Of a stretch of 64,000 nucleotides of DNA, positions 51,340-63,288 are shown in pieces. The notes below the pieces were generated by a model, which saw only the letters and a list, made by a program, of their open reading frames with translations, ran no database searches and was not told the DNA's origin. Where the stretch lies: contig OZ020303.1 of NCBI GenBank assembly GCA_963971305.1, positions 35,204,106-35,268,105 on the forward strand, given 5' to 3'. The position numbers were made by a program, and so were the translations under genes. How positions within the stretch are numbered: position 1 is the first letter of the stretch; each line of letters opens with the position of its first letter. The stretch is from Arcuatula senhousia. Taxonomy: Eukaryota > Mollusca > Bivalvia > Mytilida > Mytilidae.

Positions 51340-52300
51340 ACAAAACTATCGAATTCGGATGAGATGATCAATATCAAATATCTAGGAAGAAAAAGCAAAA
51401 CAGACAGACACACAGGAGAAAGTGAAGATCACAATAGTCCTGGCATGGGACAGTCGTTTCAAAAGAAAAGGCGGATTACACCAAATTCTATGACGCCAAA
51501 CATTCCTATTCAATTGCAATCTTACAACTCATGACGGTATGAGACACAAAAGGGGGGATCCACATTTGGGCTAATTGGCAATACGTATGAGCCAACAAAA
51601 AGATTACGTTTGGGCTAATAGCAGTCGACGTTTGGGCTAAAGTTAATTGGACAATATACAGGTAAATACAGGTAAATATTGTAAAATTCTGTATATTTTT
51701 TTTAAATTATTTTACAAAGACTTAAAATGTACATGATAAAGTTTTATTAACAGCACTAAAGTTTGTTTAAGTTAAAATCACGCTAAACATGCTAAAAGCA
51801 TAAAACTATAGAAACACAGTAAATGCAGACTTTAAAGACGGGTACATGCACGGAACTTGTAGCCAACAGCTAAACAAAAACAATGTCAAACAAAAAGTCA
51901 AGCTTTTCCTGGTCCTTCTTTTTCAATACAGCTGTAGTGTCAAGTGTTCTGATTTTAATATATATCATTGCTTGAATATTCATTAGTACCTCAATAAACA
52001 GAAATCTTCTACTAGTTTAAACTGGTATACGCAAGTACTAATTTTCCATTTTTTGTTGTTTTTGTTTTTTTCTTCAAAATTTGAAATTATTATCACCTAA
52101 ATGCATATAATCTATAAAGACTTTGGTAGAAATCTACCTTTATTTACCTGTTCAGGTAAATATCTAATTAGCCCAAACGTCGAGTGCAATTAGCCCAAAT
52201 GAAAATCTGTATTTTTGAATTATTAGCACAAATGTAATGCGCCCCAAAAGAGATAGTGACGTGATCATCGCAGAACAAACAGCAAAAAAAAAAGATCAAA
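51340..52300 (+). repeat. R2 repeat split by a foldback element
   Basis: R2 landmarks at 51340-51552 (GATGATCAATATCAAAT, CACAATAGTCCTGGCATGG) resume at 52246 (GAGATAGTGACGTGATCATC). The foldback element lies between. Confidence 0.7.
51548..52250. mobile_element. 693-bp foldback element with TTTGGGCTAAT motifs, 5-bp direct flanks
   Basis: Element 51553-52245 has inverted ends beginning GGGG..(G/A)TCCACATTTGGGCTAA on the left and GGGGCGCATTACATTTGTGC on the right (inverse). Both arms repeat TTTGGGCTAA and carry CAGGTAAATA further in. AAAAG flanks both sides (51548-51552, 52246-52250). It sits in an R2 repeat, which fixes the borders. No ORF. Confidence 0.82.
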
Positions 52301-52374
52301 CAAATAAAATAAAAGAATAAAACAATCACGATTTCACCTGAAACAATTTTGAATTTAGTATTATGTATTTTTTT

Positions 52375-53960
52375 TAGTTTTCAGATTTTTGTACCTTTAT
52401 GGGGAATGTGATAACTGAAATTAATTGTATTTTATAATAAATCTTAATTGTTGTCATTTGAAGGAGTGTTTTATGTTAAAAAGTTAGTGCAAGTGACAAT
52501 TGCTTTGTGATTTCAGTTACTTTGCTGTCAAAATAACTTGAAATTCAAAACTATTACATAATCAATTACTGCCTTTGAAAATTAAAAGGATATGGTCATC
52601 GTAATAAAGTAATTATGTCACAAAGTTTGCAGTTATTTAAACGAATTCAAACTCTTGACAATGTATTTAAGAAATTATTCTTGAGATAATAATCAAACAT
52701 GCAACTTCAACAACATGCTAAATAACTAAGTTTTCACAAGAATGTTCAATCAAACCATTTTAAACAAACTGCTATGATCCATGTTTTTTTTAAAATAACC
52801 ATAAAGCAATTTATAAACAAATGACAATTGCGCAAACTTTAGCATAAAACATGGCTACAAATGTGTCAAAAATTAAGATTTATTACACAATACACTCAAA
52901 TTTAGCTTCCTGTTCTGTACTCTGTTTAATCATTTAGTCAATATATGTTGTATTAAAACAAACCTGGTAACTAATCAAATCTGAAGAGTACAAAAGTGGG
53001 TTTGTTTCGATAATTTTAAAAGTCTTCGGATTCCACATGTACCCTACATTGGCAGTGCGGCGAATGTTAGGCACGAAGCATAAACCGCTTTTATAACCCC
53101 TCCAGAGTACTTTCAAATTACTATTGCTTGTTGTGAAAATATATATATGTGTTTCATGGAATTTTAGTATCGTGTTCTTCATAGTCGATTAGTTTTCAGA
53201 TTCCTCTGCTTTTGTCTTTTTTAAAGTAAAGAACGGAATGCTGAAATTAAATGTAGTTTGCAACAATTCTTAATTTTTCGTTATTTGGAGGGATGTTTTT
53301 TAGTAACAGTTTGTGCAAATTTCACTTGTGTGATTTGTTACTTCAATCCATAAAATTTGAAATTCAAAATACCAAGAATATGTCAAAAAAGAAAAAATGC
53401 CACATCTCACAGCATTTAGAACGGACGCACGACTGGACGGACGGATGGAAAGACTTACCCGAACACTATATTCCCCTACTTTCGTAGAGGGCAATAAAAC
53501 ATGATTAATTACTGCCTATGTTTTCACTGGACATCTAAAAAATGAAAAATTAGGAGGAATTGATAGTTTTGCTGTTATTTAAGGGAATTCAAATTTCAGA
53601 AATTATTTTTGTGATAACAATTGCACGTGCTACTTCAATTTCATGATGAATGACTCTCATTTCTTTATTTGACAAGAATATCAAATAAAAGCATTTAAAA
53701 ACAGTTTGTTTATGGTCCTGTTTTTTTTTCTGAAATTTCAAATTGTATCAATATGACTTTGTAACTGCAAATAACCATAAAACAAACTCAAAATAAATGA
53801 CAATGGCACAAACATTTACATAAAACACGGCCACAAATGTCAAAAATTAAGATTTATGACAAAATGCACTTAATTTTTAGCTTCCTGTTCTTTAAACTGT
53901 TTAATAATTCAGTCAATATTTGCTGCATAATAAAAACAAGGAATTTAATCAACTTCCTAA
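52375..53960 (+). repeat. Diverged direct duplication of about 0.8 kb
   Basis: 52375-53190 and 53190-53960 share ordered blocks: TTAGTTTTCAGATT, GAAATTCAAAA, AATTACTGCCT, a block with ACAAATGT and GTCAAAAATTAAGATTTAT, and TTTAGCTTCCTGTTCT. The second copy has a small element inserted at about 53370-53500. About 250 bp at the end of unit 1 (with an 82-codon minus-strand frame, 52934-53182) has no clear match in unit 2. Confidence 0.75.
53370..53500 (+). mobile_element. Internally deleted family 4 element
   Basis: AATATGTCAAAAAAGAAAAA followed by ATGCCACATCTCAC at one side, a GGAC microsatellite (53420-53448), then CCCGAACACTATATTCCCCT and a closing TAGAGGGCA. These match the two ends of the element at 57220-58323 with the tandem core lost. 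Confidence 0.75.
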
Positions 53961-54899
53961 GACTAAGTTTTATTTAAAATTAAAACTTCTAATACAAATT
54001 ATATGTTAAAGTGCATGTCAAATGGATAAATTCAAAGAGGATTGATTGTCTTGTTTTGAAAACCACAAGGCTTCTCATTCATCAGCAAAAAATGGAAGGC
54101 GGAAACAGATTATCACAATACATGTACTTTTAAAAACACGGAAAGGGTGACAAAATACAGCAGCAATGATTTCGAATGATAGTTATTAAAGAAAAAAAAC
54201 GGCTTTAATTGGTTTGAGATCAAGCAACCTAAAAATGTTTGTTAATTTCATATGTGTTGAAATAGTCTGGCGACATAGATGTTGACGACGCCAATGATAT
54301 TATTGGTAGTGTTATCGCAAGTATTCCAAACAGCTTCTAAATCACTGTCCCATGTAATGAACAACAAAAAAACCAACAAATAATGAAAAATTACACTATC
54401 CGAATGCCGACAAATATTAATCTAACAGCAGCAAACATACGAATGGGAACTAAAAAGAAAGAAACAAAAAAATAATAACATAAACAAACAAACACAAAAC
54501 GATCAACATAGCTCAAGTCTTATAATTTGTTCTGACCGTAATTTAGTGCGCAAAGGGAACACTGACAATGTTTGCATTTGTTTAAATAAGCAAACTTAAA
54601 AGTTTTGTGAAAGTTGTTTCTTATAAAATCATGGGGATAGCAGAATGAATGATATTGCTTACCCTTTCGGAGCACCTGAGTTTGTAAGAGATAATTTCTT
54701 CTGGTTGTGATATTCAATAGCGTGTGATATTTCTTCCAGGTCCCTATTGGGTTTGAAGGGGAAACTATTTTATGGACATTATTTCATAACTATTTTATTT
54801 AACATATTGTTAAATAATATCCAGCTTTATTCCGTATATAATGCATTTAATCATGACTTCGGAAGATATTTCATGGGGGAAGAAATAAACCGTTACAAG

Positions 54900-55065
54900 T
54901 TCACTCTCATTAAGACTAGTGTTCGCGTTGTTAATTGATACATGTACTCAGTAGTTTTTGTGTTTCTTGGTTTTATATGTTGTCTGTTTCTTGTTTGTGT
55001 TTACTGGTTTTGTTTCTGTCGAATATCCAATTGGTACCTCTGCTTCTTACCTACCATGCATGGTA
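54900..55065 (+). repeat. R1 3' tail fragment
   Basis: GTGTTCGCGTTGTTAATTGA, TGTGTTTACTGGTTTTGTTT, ATTGGTACCTCTGCTTCTTA; another 5'-truncated tail. Confidence 0.65.
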
Positions 55066-56024
55066 CAACCACAATCAAGATATTTTATTGTTTTTCGTTC
55101 TATTGAATTTATTATTTTTTATTCAATTTACCCTAAGTTTGAAAACGTCAAGAAATTAAAGCACGATAGATTTCATTCAAGTATGAGAAGACAAGACATC
55201 TATCTGATAACGTACAATTTATCCTTAACGGCCATTTATCCCTAGAGACAGGCTAAAAGCAATTATAATTGTCACCAAGACAGCGCTGCCAAACCTTCGG
55301 CGAATCAATACGTGTCTTAAACCTATTTAACACAAAAATAAACGAGAATCTTTATTCTGTTTCATTTGTCTTTAACCCATTGAATAATCAATGCTGTCTG
55401 ATTTAAAGTTTCTTTAATTGTTCTGTCTTCACTTGAAAACGATCTGGCAATATGGAAAGCACAACGGAATCACTGTCTTAAATTAACCTCACTTACACTT
55501 TATATGTTGTTTGGTAAAATGATTGGAACGGGGAGATGGCTTTAACTAAAGCCATATATTTTGATTATCGCTGGAAAGTGATTGTATTTATTTCGTTGTG
55601 AGGGTGAATGGCGCTTTAAAAATGTGCGATTGACGTAATCGTAAGATACAAGTCTTTGATTATTCCAAGGGTGGTTAATATATTTTTTTGTAATATGTTT
55701 CTTTCCATTTTTGACATTGGGGTAACTTTTAAGACACCGACTGACTGGTTAGTGACCTTCACTGGTTTGCGCAAAAGGCTGATAGCTGTTTCTCTTCGTA
55801 GGTTTTAATATTTTCTGTGGAGTTTACATTAACAACATAGTGAAAGGTCATTATCATTTTTTTCCCTTAGAATACATTCTTTTGACAATGATCAAATAAA
55901 GAAATGAAACACACAACAAACATAACGGATAAGTATGTTAATACAGTATTAGTATTTTTGTCTAGTAGATAGACGCATATGTGAAAAAAGCAAAAACAAA
56001 TATCAAGTTGATATATATCAACGA

Positions 56025-56225
56025 ACCGCTTACTCTTCCGGAGCACCTGAGTTCACTCTTGTAACGACTTGCATGAGTTCGCGTTGTTGATTACTGTTCA
56101 GTTGAAGTTGTTTTTTGTGTTTCTTCGTGCTGTTCTTGTTCGTGTTTGCCTGTTTTGTCGTTGTCCTTTCGGACTTTTGACACTCGAATGCCCCATTGGT
56201 GCCTCTTTGCTTCTTTGATCAACTG
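56025..56225 (+). repeat. R1 3' tail fragment
   Basis: CCGCTTACTCTTCCGGAGCA, CGTGTTTGCCTGTTTTGTCG, TTTTGACACTCGAATGCCCC, then TTTGCTTCTTTG. Well conserved, so probably a fairly recent truncated insertion. Confidence 0.75.
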
Positions 56226-57219
56226 CTAATTTTTGTTAAGATATTCCAGCTAGAACATCGGAATCGTTTTACCTGGGATTTAAGTTGTTATTGCCCCTTT
56301 GTGGTCATCCCTTCCCTTAGTATGCTATATATAAGTCAATATTGAAACGAAAGGAACATATTTTTTTAGAAAGTCTAAAACAGCAATATACAAATTCAAA
56401 GGAAAAAATAAATGATAGATTCTTAAACCTGTTGAATAGCTTTACTAACTTCCTTATTTCTTTGGTTATATATCATGAATCATTTGTAGTTTGTATAGAT
56501 TTCATACATTCTAGTGGTTTTCATACGATTCATTTGGGTGTCTTTTATGGTTTGTTATTATTCCCTAATCAAATATGACAAAAACACGCTATACGAAGAA
56601 ATAAAAAAGTTAAATCAGTTGAAATTCTTGTTTTTCGTCAAAGGTGGTCTTATTACCCATGAGAAATAACTATTTTAAAAAAAAAAACTCAAAAGAAGCA
56701 AAAAGTAATAATAGGGCACTTTAATGTCGTCCGTAACAAGCCGAGACAATATCAATAGACACGAAAGACGGACATCTGATTTATGAAGAAAAGGCATGAA
56801 CGTATAACAAATGCTTAAACATACAATATAAGGGTACACATGTTGAGGAAAACAGAGCTTAAATTGATAGAAAAATAATACCAGTAGTATCAATCTGAGA
56901 CAAAATCGTTATAAAAAATCAAAGCCACAGATTTATGGTTTAAGAAATAAAAGAAATATAATAAAACCAGACAGAAATCATCATACAAAACACACGTCAA
57001 ACATACTGAGTGTAGATAAAGTCGAACGAAAAACGTGTGACCAATCTTTTTGCCTTTCTTTATTGAACAATAAAAAAAGGGTTTAAATTTAAGTAAAAAA
57101 AACCCAAATAAGTTCTGACTAAATCGTGGAAAACAGACTCGATTGAAATTCAGATGCTAAGTTATGAACAAACAAAAAACAAAACAACAACAACAACAAC
57201 AAATAAAAACAAACAAGAA

Positions 57220-58324
57220 TATGTCCAACAGACATAATGCCCCATCTCGCATTATTTTTCCACAATCACTAAAGCATCAACATGGTTCCTATTAAGGCAC
57301 TTGTTAGTCAGAAAGAATGGACTTTAACTTAACCATTCTTCTAAAAGTGGTCATTCATGCGGAAAATATAGGTCACTGTCAGCATCCGAAGCATGCATTG
57401 TGCTAAGCATCACTAGGTGCACCTACCATACCAATATAGTTGATGTGGCACATGTCAGTAAAAAAGGAATGGTCTTTATCAATTCTTCTATAAGTGGTCA
57501 TTCATGTTGAAAATATAGGTCACAACCAGCATCCAAAGCAAGCATTGTGCTTAGCATCACTAGGTGCACCTATCATAACAATATAGTAGATGTGGCACAT
57601 GTCAGTAAGTGGGAATGGACTTTAACTTGTCTTCTTTAAGAGGCCATCCATGTGGAAAATATAGGTCACATCCAGCATCCGAAGCATGCATTGTGCTAAG
57701 CATCAGTAAGTGCACCTACCAAACCTGTTTGGTTTGTATGGCACTTGTCAGTAAGAAGGAATGAACTTTAACCATTCTTCTATAAGTGGTCATTTATTCG
57801 GAAAATATAGGTCACATCCAGCATCCGAAGCATGCATTGTGCTAAACATCACTAGGTGCACATACCATACCAATTTGGTTACTATGGCATTTGTCAGTAA
57901 GAAGGAATGGACTTTAACCATTCTTCTATAAGTGGTCATTCATGCGGAAAATATAGGTCACTGCCAGCATCCAAAGCATGCATTGTCCTTAGCATCACTA
58001 GTTGCACATACCATACCAATATGTTTGATGTAGCACTTGTAAGTTAGAGGGAATAGACTTGAACCATTTTTCTGTACATGATCATTCATGCAGAAAATAT
58101 AGGTCACATCCAGCATCCGAAGCATGCAATGTTCTTATCATCACTAGATGCACCTACCATACCAATATGATCGATGTGGCATTTGTCAGTAAGTGCAAAT
58201 TTGGAAATATGGGCTGTGGGACGGACGGAAGGACGAACGGACGGACAAACGGACGGACGGAAGGACGGACGGACGAACGGACCCGAACACTATATGCCCC
58301 TCTTCTTTCGTAGATGGGGCATAA
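57220..58324 (+). mobile_element. Tandem-core element, family 4 (six 146-bp units)
   Basis: The 5' part is AATATGTCCAACAGACATAA followed by TGCCCCATCTCGCA. Six core units follow at 145-147 bp (GCATCC at 57382, 57529, 57675, 57821, 57967, 58112), then a GGAC microsatellite (58218-58283) and a hairpin 58293-58323 (TATGCCCCTCT/AGATGGGGCATA) whose arms equal the 5' TGCCCCATCT inverse repeat. Confidence 0.88.
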
Positions 58325-59279
58325 AAACACACAAAAAAGCAACAACATGAAACAGTTCTCGGAAGACAAAAGTTGTCAAAGTTAAATTGTCATGCTACTA
58401 GCGCAAAAGCACTTTGAACTAAAAAGATGACCGTTGAAGTTTGATACACTAAACAACGAAAAGCTATCATGTTCGGTGGAATTTGAAAATAGGTGTTCCT
58501 TATGTATTGCTTTGCTTCCTATATGTAAACACATTGCTTCAGGTCAAACATACTACTTGAACTATTTCCTAATTTTGTTGGGATATTTCCGTCGACCGTT
58601 GGTTTCGGACACCAGAACAATGACCTGTCCAAAGTACTTTATTATTTTTTAACATATACGATCTTCAATTTCTCCTGCATGTCGTCCTTGTGTTGTCTTT
58701 ACAGCTAATAAGATGAACTGAACTTAAACATACCTATTGTGTTCTCTCAAATGAAATGACTTTATATCATTCCTTCTATATCAAGATACATTTCCACAAC
58801 CCTGTCTTTACTTAAGCAGAAAATAAATGAAAAATGACATTTAAAGAGAAAATGTGGCTCAAAGTAGATAGCTATCTTAATCCTAGGTAACTTAATAAAC
58901 GTCGGTCTAATGAGAAATTTCAGAGGGCTTTTAAAGGAAGTTTATCATCTGGAATTCCGTAGATTATTGGAATTGAAGATGATTAAATCGTAAGAAATTA
59001 AGACTGGCACAAAACAGTTTAGATGTCTATATATAAGATTTTTCAAAGCATTTTAAATCAATACTGTATTTGAATGAATCCGGCCATGCAACCATAGATA
59101 GTGTTTCCTATATCTTAAATGTTTAATAGTTAATATTTTAATCATTCATTTTATGAAATTACTTAAAAGTCGTCCCTATGCTCTTTTTATACATGCAAAA
59201 TCATACTTTTTTATTTAATTTATAAATTAGCTCTTAAGGAGAAGAAATTAAAACTGAAAAATCTGTCAAAGTCAAAAAT

Positions 59280-59488
59280 GGCCGGATTTCGTTTAACAGG
59301 AAGTTAGTGAGCAACAGCCCTGAAATCGAATCCCACTTTATAGGACCTCACCGTGATGCTGAATACCAAATATCAAGTGGCTGCGATTAGTAGTTGCTGA
59401 GAAAACTGTTACGAAAAATTTCCCCCGCCCGCCCGCCGCCCGACATTCACCATTTAATAACCCGGATTTTCACCAGTGACATCCGGCC
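59280..59488 (+). mobile_element. Single-core element, family 8, with CCGGAT hairpin
   Basis: Starts GGCCGGAT (59280-59287), one core, a CCCG microsatellite (59431-59450), and a 3' hairpin CCGGAT..ATCCGG ending 59488 (ATCCGGCC, inverse of the start). Same plan as the tandem-core families with a single core copy. Confidence 0.7.
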
Positions 59489-59999
59489 AAAAACATAACC
59501 TGAAATCTTTGTAGATACAACCCAAACGAACAAGTTTTTGGTGTGAGCAATCATGAAAAGGGAACTGCAACGTGATGTGTAATAAATCGCATTTAGATAT
59601 TTAATTGCCATTCTCTGTAAGATTCAGGCAATGGGTGAATCATGATTTAAAAAACACACGAGTTTGACCTTAAAATACTGTTCAAAAATACAAAATGCTT
59701 AAAAAGTGACCAAAAATGCATTGGCACTTTTTTTTAAAAGTCAGTAATTTGAGATATATTTTGGTTGAAATGCATATAAAATTTGAATCTAGGGGAGATA
59801 ACTCTGTCAAGTCACACTAAATTCCTATCATTTTAACAGAAATTTTTCTTCATCCTCTGACACTCGAGACAACAACTAATGTTTGTTTCTTCATCAAAAG
59901 GCTATTTTGAATGACAATTTATTGTCAAAACCGTGTGTTTTTTTAAATCATGATTCAAAGTTTTTAAATTTTGCCTGATTCTTACAGAGAACTGCACTT

Positions 60000-61910
60000 T
60001 AAAAAAAAACTTTGGTACATTGAAGTTGTGCATACGTACCCTCCCTGGGTGCACAAATCATATCAATATAGTAGCACAAATAAGTTACGTGAGAATGAAT
60101 TTAAATATTCTTCTATAAGTGGCATTCATGCGGAAAAGGTAAGTTACATTCAGCATCCGAGGCATGCATCATGCACTAGCCTTACCATTATGGTTAATGT
60201 TGAATTCATAAGTAAACCGGAAATGATTTTTACCATTCTTCGGTAAGTGGTCATTCATGCAGAACAAGAGGCTCCCAGGAGCCTGAATCGCTCACCTGGT
60301 CTTAATGTCAACCCTTTGAAGACTTTTGTATAGATAAATGAGCTGAATGTTTAAGCAATAAAAAGCTTTTCTCTATCGGCAATAGTAATCATTCCAAAGC
60401 AAAAAACACTATTTTTCACCTTTAAAGGGCCATAACCCTTAAAGGGGTTATCTGACAACTTCGACCCTAAAAAGACTTTTGTAGAGCTAATTAAGCTGAA
60501 CATTTAAGCAAGCAACATCTTTTCTCTATCTGCAAAAGTTTTCTTTCTTTCGGCCAAAAACACTATTTTTTGTCTTTAAGGGGCCGTAACCACTATAAGG
60601 GGTCATCTGGCAACTTTGACCCTAGGGAAACTTTTGTAGAGCTAAATGAGCTGAACATTTAAGCAAGCAACAACTTTTCTCTATCTGCAATAGTTTTCAT
60701 TCCATAGGCCAAAAACACTATTTTTTGCCTTTAAGGGGCTGTAACCACTATAAGGGGTCATCTGGCAACTTTGACCCTATGGAAACTTTTGTAGAGCTAA
60801 ATGAGCTGAACATTTAAGCAAGCAACAACTTTTCTCTATCTGCAATAGTTTTCATTCCATAGGCCAAAAACACTATTTTTTGCCTTTCAGGGGCTGTAAC
60901 CCCTATAAGGGGCCATCTGACAACTTCGACCATATGGAGACTTGTGTAGAGCTAAATGAGCTGAACATTTAAGCAAGCAACAGCTTTACTCTATCTGCAA
61001 TAGTTTTCATTCTATAGGCCAAAAACACTATTTTTTGCCTTTGAGGGGTCGTAACCCCTATAAGGGGTCATCTGACAACTTCGACCCTATGGAGACTTTT
61101 GTAGAGCTAAACGAGCTGAACATTTAAGCAAGCAACAGCTTTTCTCTATCTGCAATAGTTTTCATTCTATAGGCCAAAAACTCTATTTTTTGCCTTTAAG
61201 GGGCCATAACCCCTATGAGGGGTCATCTGACAACTTTGACCTTATGGAGACTTTTGTAGAGCTAAATGAGCTGAACATTTAAGCAAGCAACAGCTTCTCT
61301 CTATCTGCAATAGTTTTCATTCTATAGGCCAAAAACATGAAAAAATGCTATTTTTCACCTTTAAGGGGCCGTAACTCCCATAAAGGGTCATCTGACAACT
61401 TCGACTCAATGAAGACTTTTGTAGAGCTTTTGATGCTGAAGCAGTAGCGTGGCATCAGATTTCATTTATCTCTTATACTTTTTGATTTACAAGCCAAAAA
61501 CAGTAGTCTGACCCCCCTGGTCTATTTTTAGCAACGGCGGCCATGTTTTTCGACGAATCAATAATCCCCACATCAGTTCTGTGGGGGATACCCTAAGGTA
61601 CCATCAGACCAAATTTGGTTTGAATCTGTTCAGCCGTTTCAGAGGAGAAGAAGTTTGAAGAAAAGTTAACGACGACGGACGACGACGACGACGACGACGG
61701 ACGACGACGACGGACGCCAAGTGATGGCAATAGCTCACATGGCCTTTGGCCAGGTGAGCTAAAAAAAAGGTAGATTACAGTCAAGTATTCCGTGTGCTCA
61801 GCAACTATTCCAATTTAGTTAATTGGACTCTTGTCAGTAAGCAGTATTAAGTGAAAATGGAATTATTCTAACCATTCTATTATATATAGACTGACGACGA
61901 CGCTGACGCT
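60000..61910 (+). repeat. Family 4 relic interrupted by a family 1 element
   Basis: 60000-60262 and 61762-61910 together follow the family 4 core: TTCTATAAGTGGCATTCATG, CATCCGAGGCATGCATCATG, GGTAAGTGGTCATTCATGCA on the left, then AGGTAGATTACAGTCAAGTA and CTCTTGTCAGTAAG on the right. They are far more diverged than the intact copy at 57.2 kb. Confidence 0.65.
60263..61761 (+). mobile_element. Tandem-core element, family 1, second copy (about 7-8 units)
   Basis: AACAAGAGGCTCCCAGGAGC and CGCTCACCTGG at the 5' side; about 7-8 units of about 155 bp (GAGCTGAACATTTAAGCAAG); then AAAACAGTAGTCTGACCCCC as in the 5.6-kb copy; a GAC microsatellite (61668-61716); and a hairpin 61732-61760. Units are more alike here than at 5.6-8.1 kb, so this copy looks younger. 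Confidence 0.88.
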
Positions 61911-62669
61911 TTGCGTACCAAAAAAAGGCACTTACTTCATGTTGTGAACTGAACAAGAACAAATATGCGCGAAAAGCAACGTTTCAGACGTGTTTGATAG
62001 TTCCAGACTACAAAAAAAATCATGTTTATTACCTATATCAAAATCTAAGGCAATCGCAATGTCTGTATATTCTGCTTATTTTTAACAGTATCAGATAACA
62101 GTTTTATTCAAAGTAAAAAACGCGACGAGACTGTCTTCCTTGTCTGTAACAACGGGCAGGCAATTTTCATTACAAATAAAATATATGATTTTATAAACTT
62201 TGCTTTATTAACGCCTCCTTTCATCATCTCAGTGGTAAATAAAGTGATATATAGTTTATGAAATTTACAAATAATAGTAATAGGTTTGTCTTTATGGCAA
62301 TATAAATCGCTTATGAAATTCATTCGAATCCCCAAATTAAAAGAAGTAAATTACAGACTTGAGAATTCTGAGATATACGGACTCGCATTTGTGATGAACA
62401 TTCCACGTGCTAAATAATGCGCAATATCATTTTTCTTTATACAATCTTTAATACAATGATAATATTGTAATAAATAGTCGAGGCTGCTAAGCTGCATACC
62501 CCCGCGCTATTCTGGTGTTTGATAGTGTAAGGGCAAAATGACAGACAGAAATGAACTGGAACAATAATGAGCATTATCAACTGAAAGATTTTGTTATAAG
62601 ACTTATTCCTAGTAGTAGGAGTGACATTAACCTACTAATTGTTTTATAAGGCAACAGAATATACATGTG
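61911..62669. other. Unassigned flank, no gene seen
   Basis: AT-rich. A 75-codon minus-strand frame at 62108-62335 is not recognised and has no splice or start context. Confidence 0.4.
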
Positions 62670-62925
62670 TGTAGCTTAGCACCTAGAGCAAGCATCAAAA
62701 TTCTGAAACATTTGGCACAATCTACATCCTTAATGCAAGAGACAGAGGTACCAATTGGGTATCCGAAAGTCAAAAGTCCAGAAGGGCAAAGAAAAAATCA
62801 GTGAACAACAACGAGAACAGAACAAAGAAACAGATAACACAAACACACAAAAATACAAAAACAAGTGAATGGCAATCAGCAACGCAAACTTAAGTCCTAA
62901 CGAGAGTGCCCCAAAAGAGTAAGCC
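62670..62925 (-). repeat. SINE-like head followed by R1 3' tail, unit 1
   Basis: TGTAGCTTAGCACCTAGAG and CACAATCTACATCC, then AGAGACAGAGGTACCAATTG and the minus-strand R1 tail. The R1 part breaks off at AAGAGTAAGC. Confidence 0.6.
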
Positions 62926-62927
62926 GC

Positions 62928-63288
62928 CATGTAGCTTAGCACCTAGGACCATTATCAAGAAACCTTCGGCACAATCTAGGTTCGTGGTTCGATCCTCGTC
63001 CGGGGTGAAAATTTCATGAACCAATTTTCCGACTCTCTCTTGACACCATTTGCGAGGATGGTCTCAAGGATCGATGCTAGTCCTTAATTAAGAAGGGACG
63101 AAAAAATGTTGTCCCGTGTATGTGGAGAGCAATGCCCCATGCACGTTAAAGAGTAGAGTTCGATAAGAGTAGGCTTAATGGGGGGGCTGCAAAGGCCACA
63201 CTTGCAAACTGCTAGCTGGAGAGGGATTCACATAAGCATTAAGCTTGTTTCCCAATCCAGGATGAATAAATATGTTTAAACTAAACTA
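62928..63288 (+). mobile_element. tRNA-derived SINE
   Basis: Head ATGTAGCTTAGCACCTAGGA with an A-box-like TAGCTTAG, then a B box GTGGTTCGATCC at 62981-62992, a tRNA-unrelated body, and a tail AAATATGTTTAAACTAAACT. About 360 bp. Lies between two copies of the R1 tail, and its first about 60 bp recur at 62670. Confidence 0.65.

Larger units (their letters stand above)
53961..57219. other. Intergenic or 5' intron, mainly unassigned
   Basis: Contains two R1 tails (listed) and otherwise AT-rich sequence with several 60-95 codon frames (for example 54958-55245, 56342-56578) that overlap repeat tails or lack recognisable domains. No gene is supported. Confidence 0.4.

Noticed and set aside
58154..58369. 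Serine/arginine-rich 71-codon minus-strand frame
   Set aside because: It is the GGAC microsatellite and hairpin of family 4 read in reverse.
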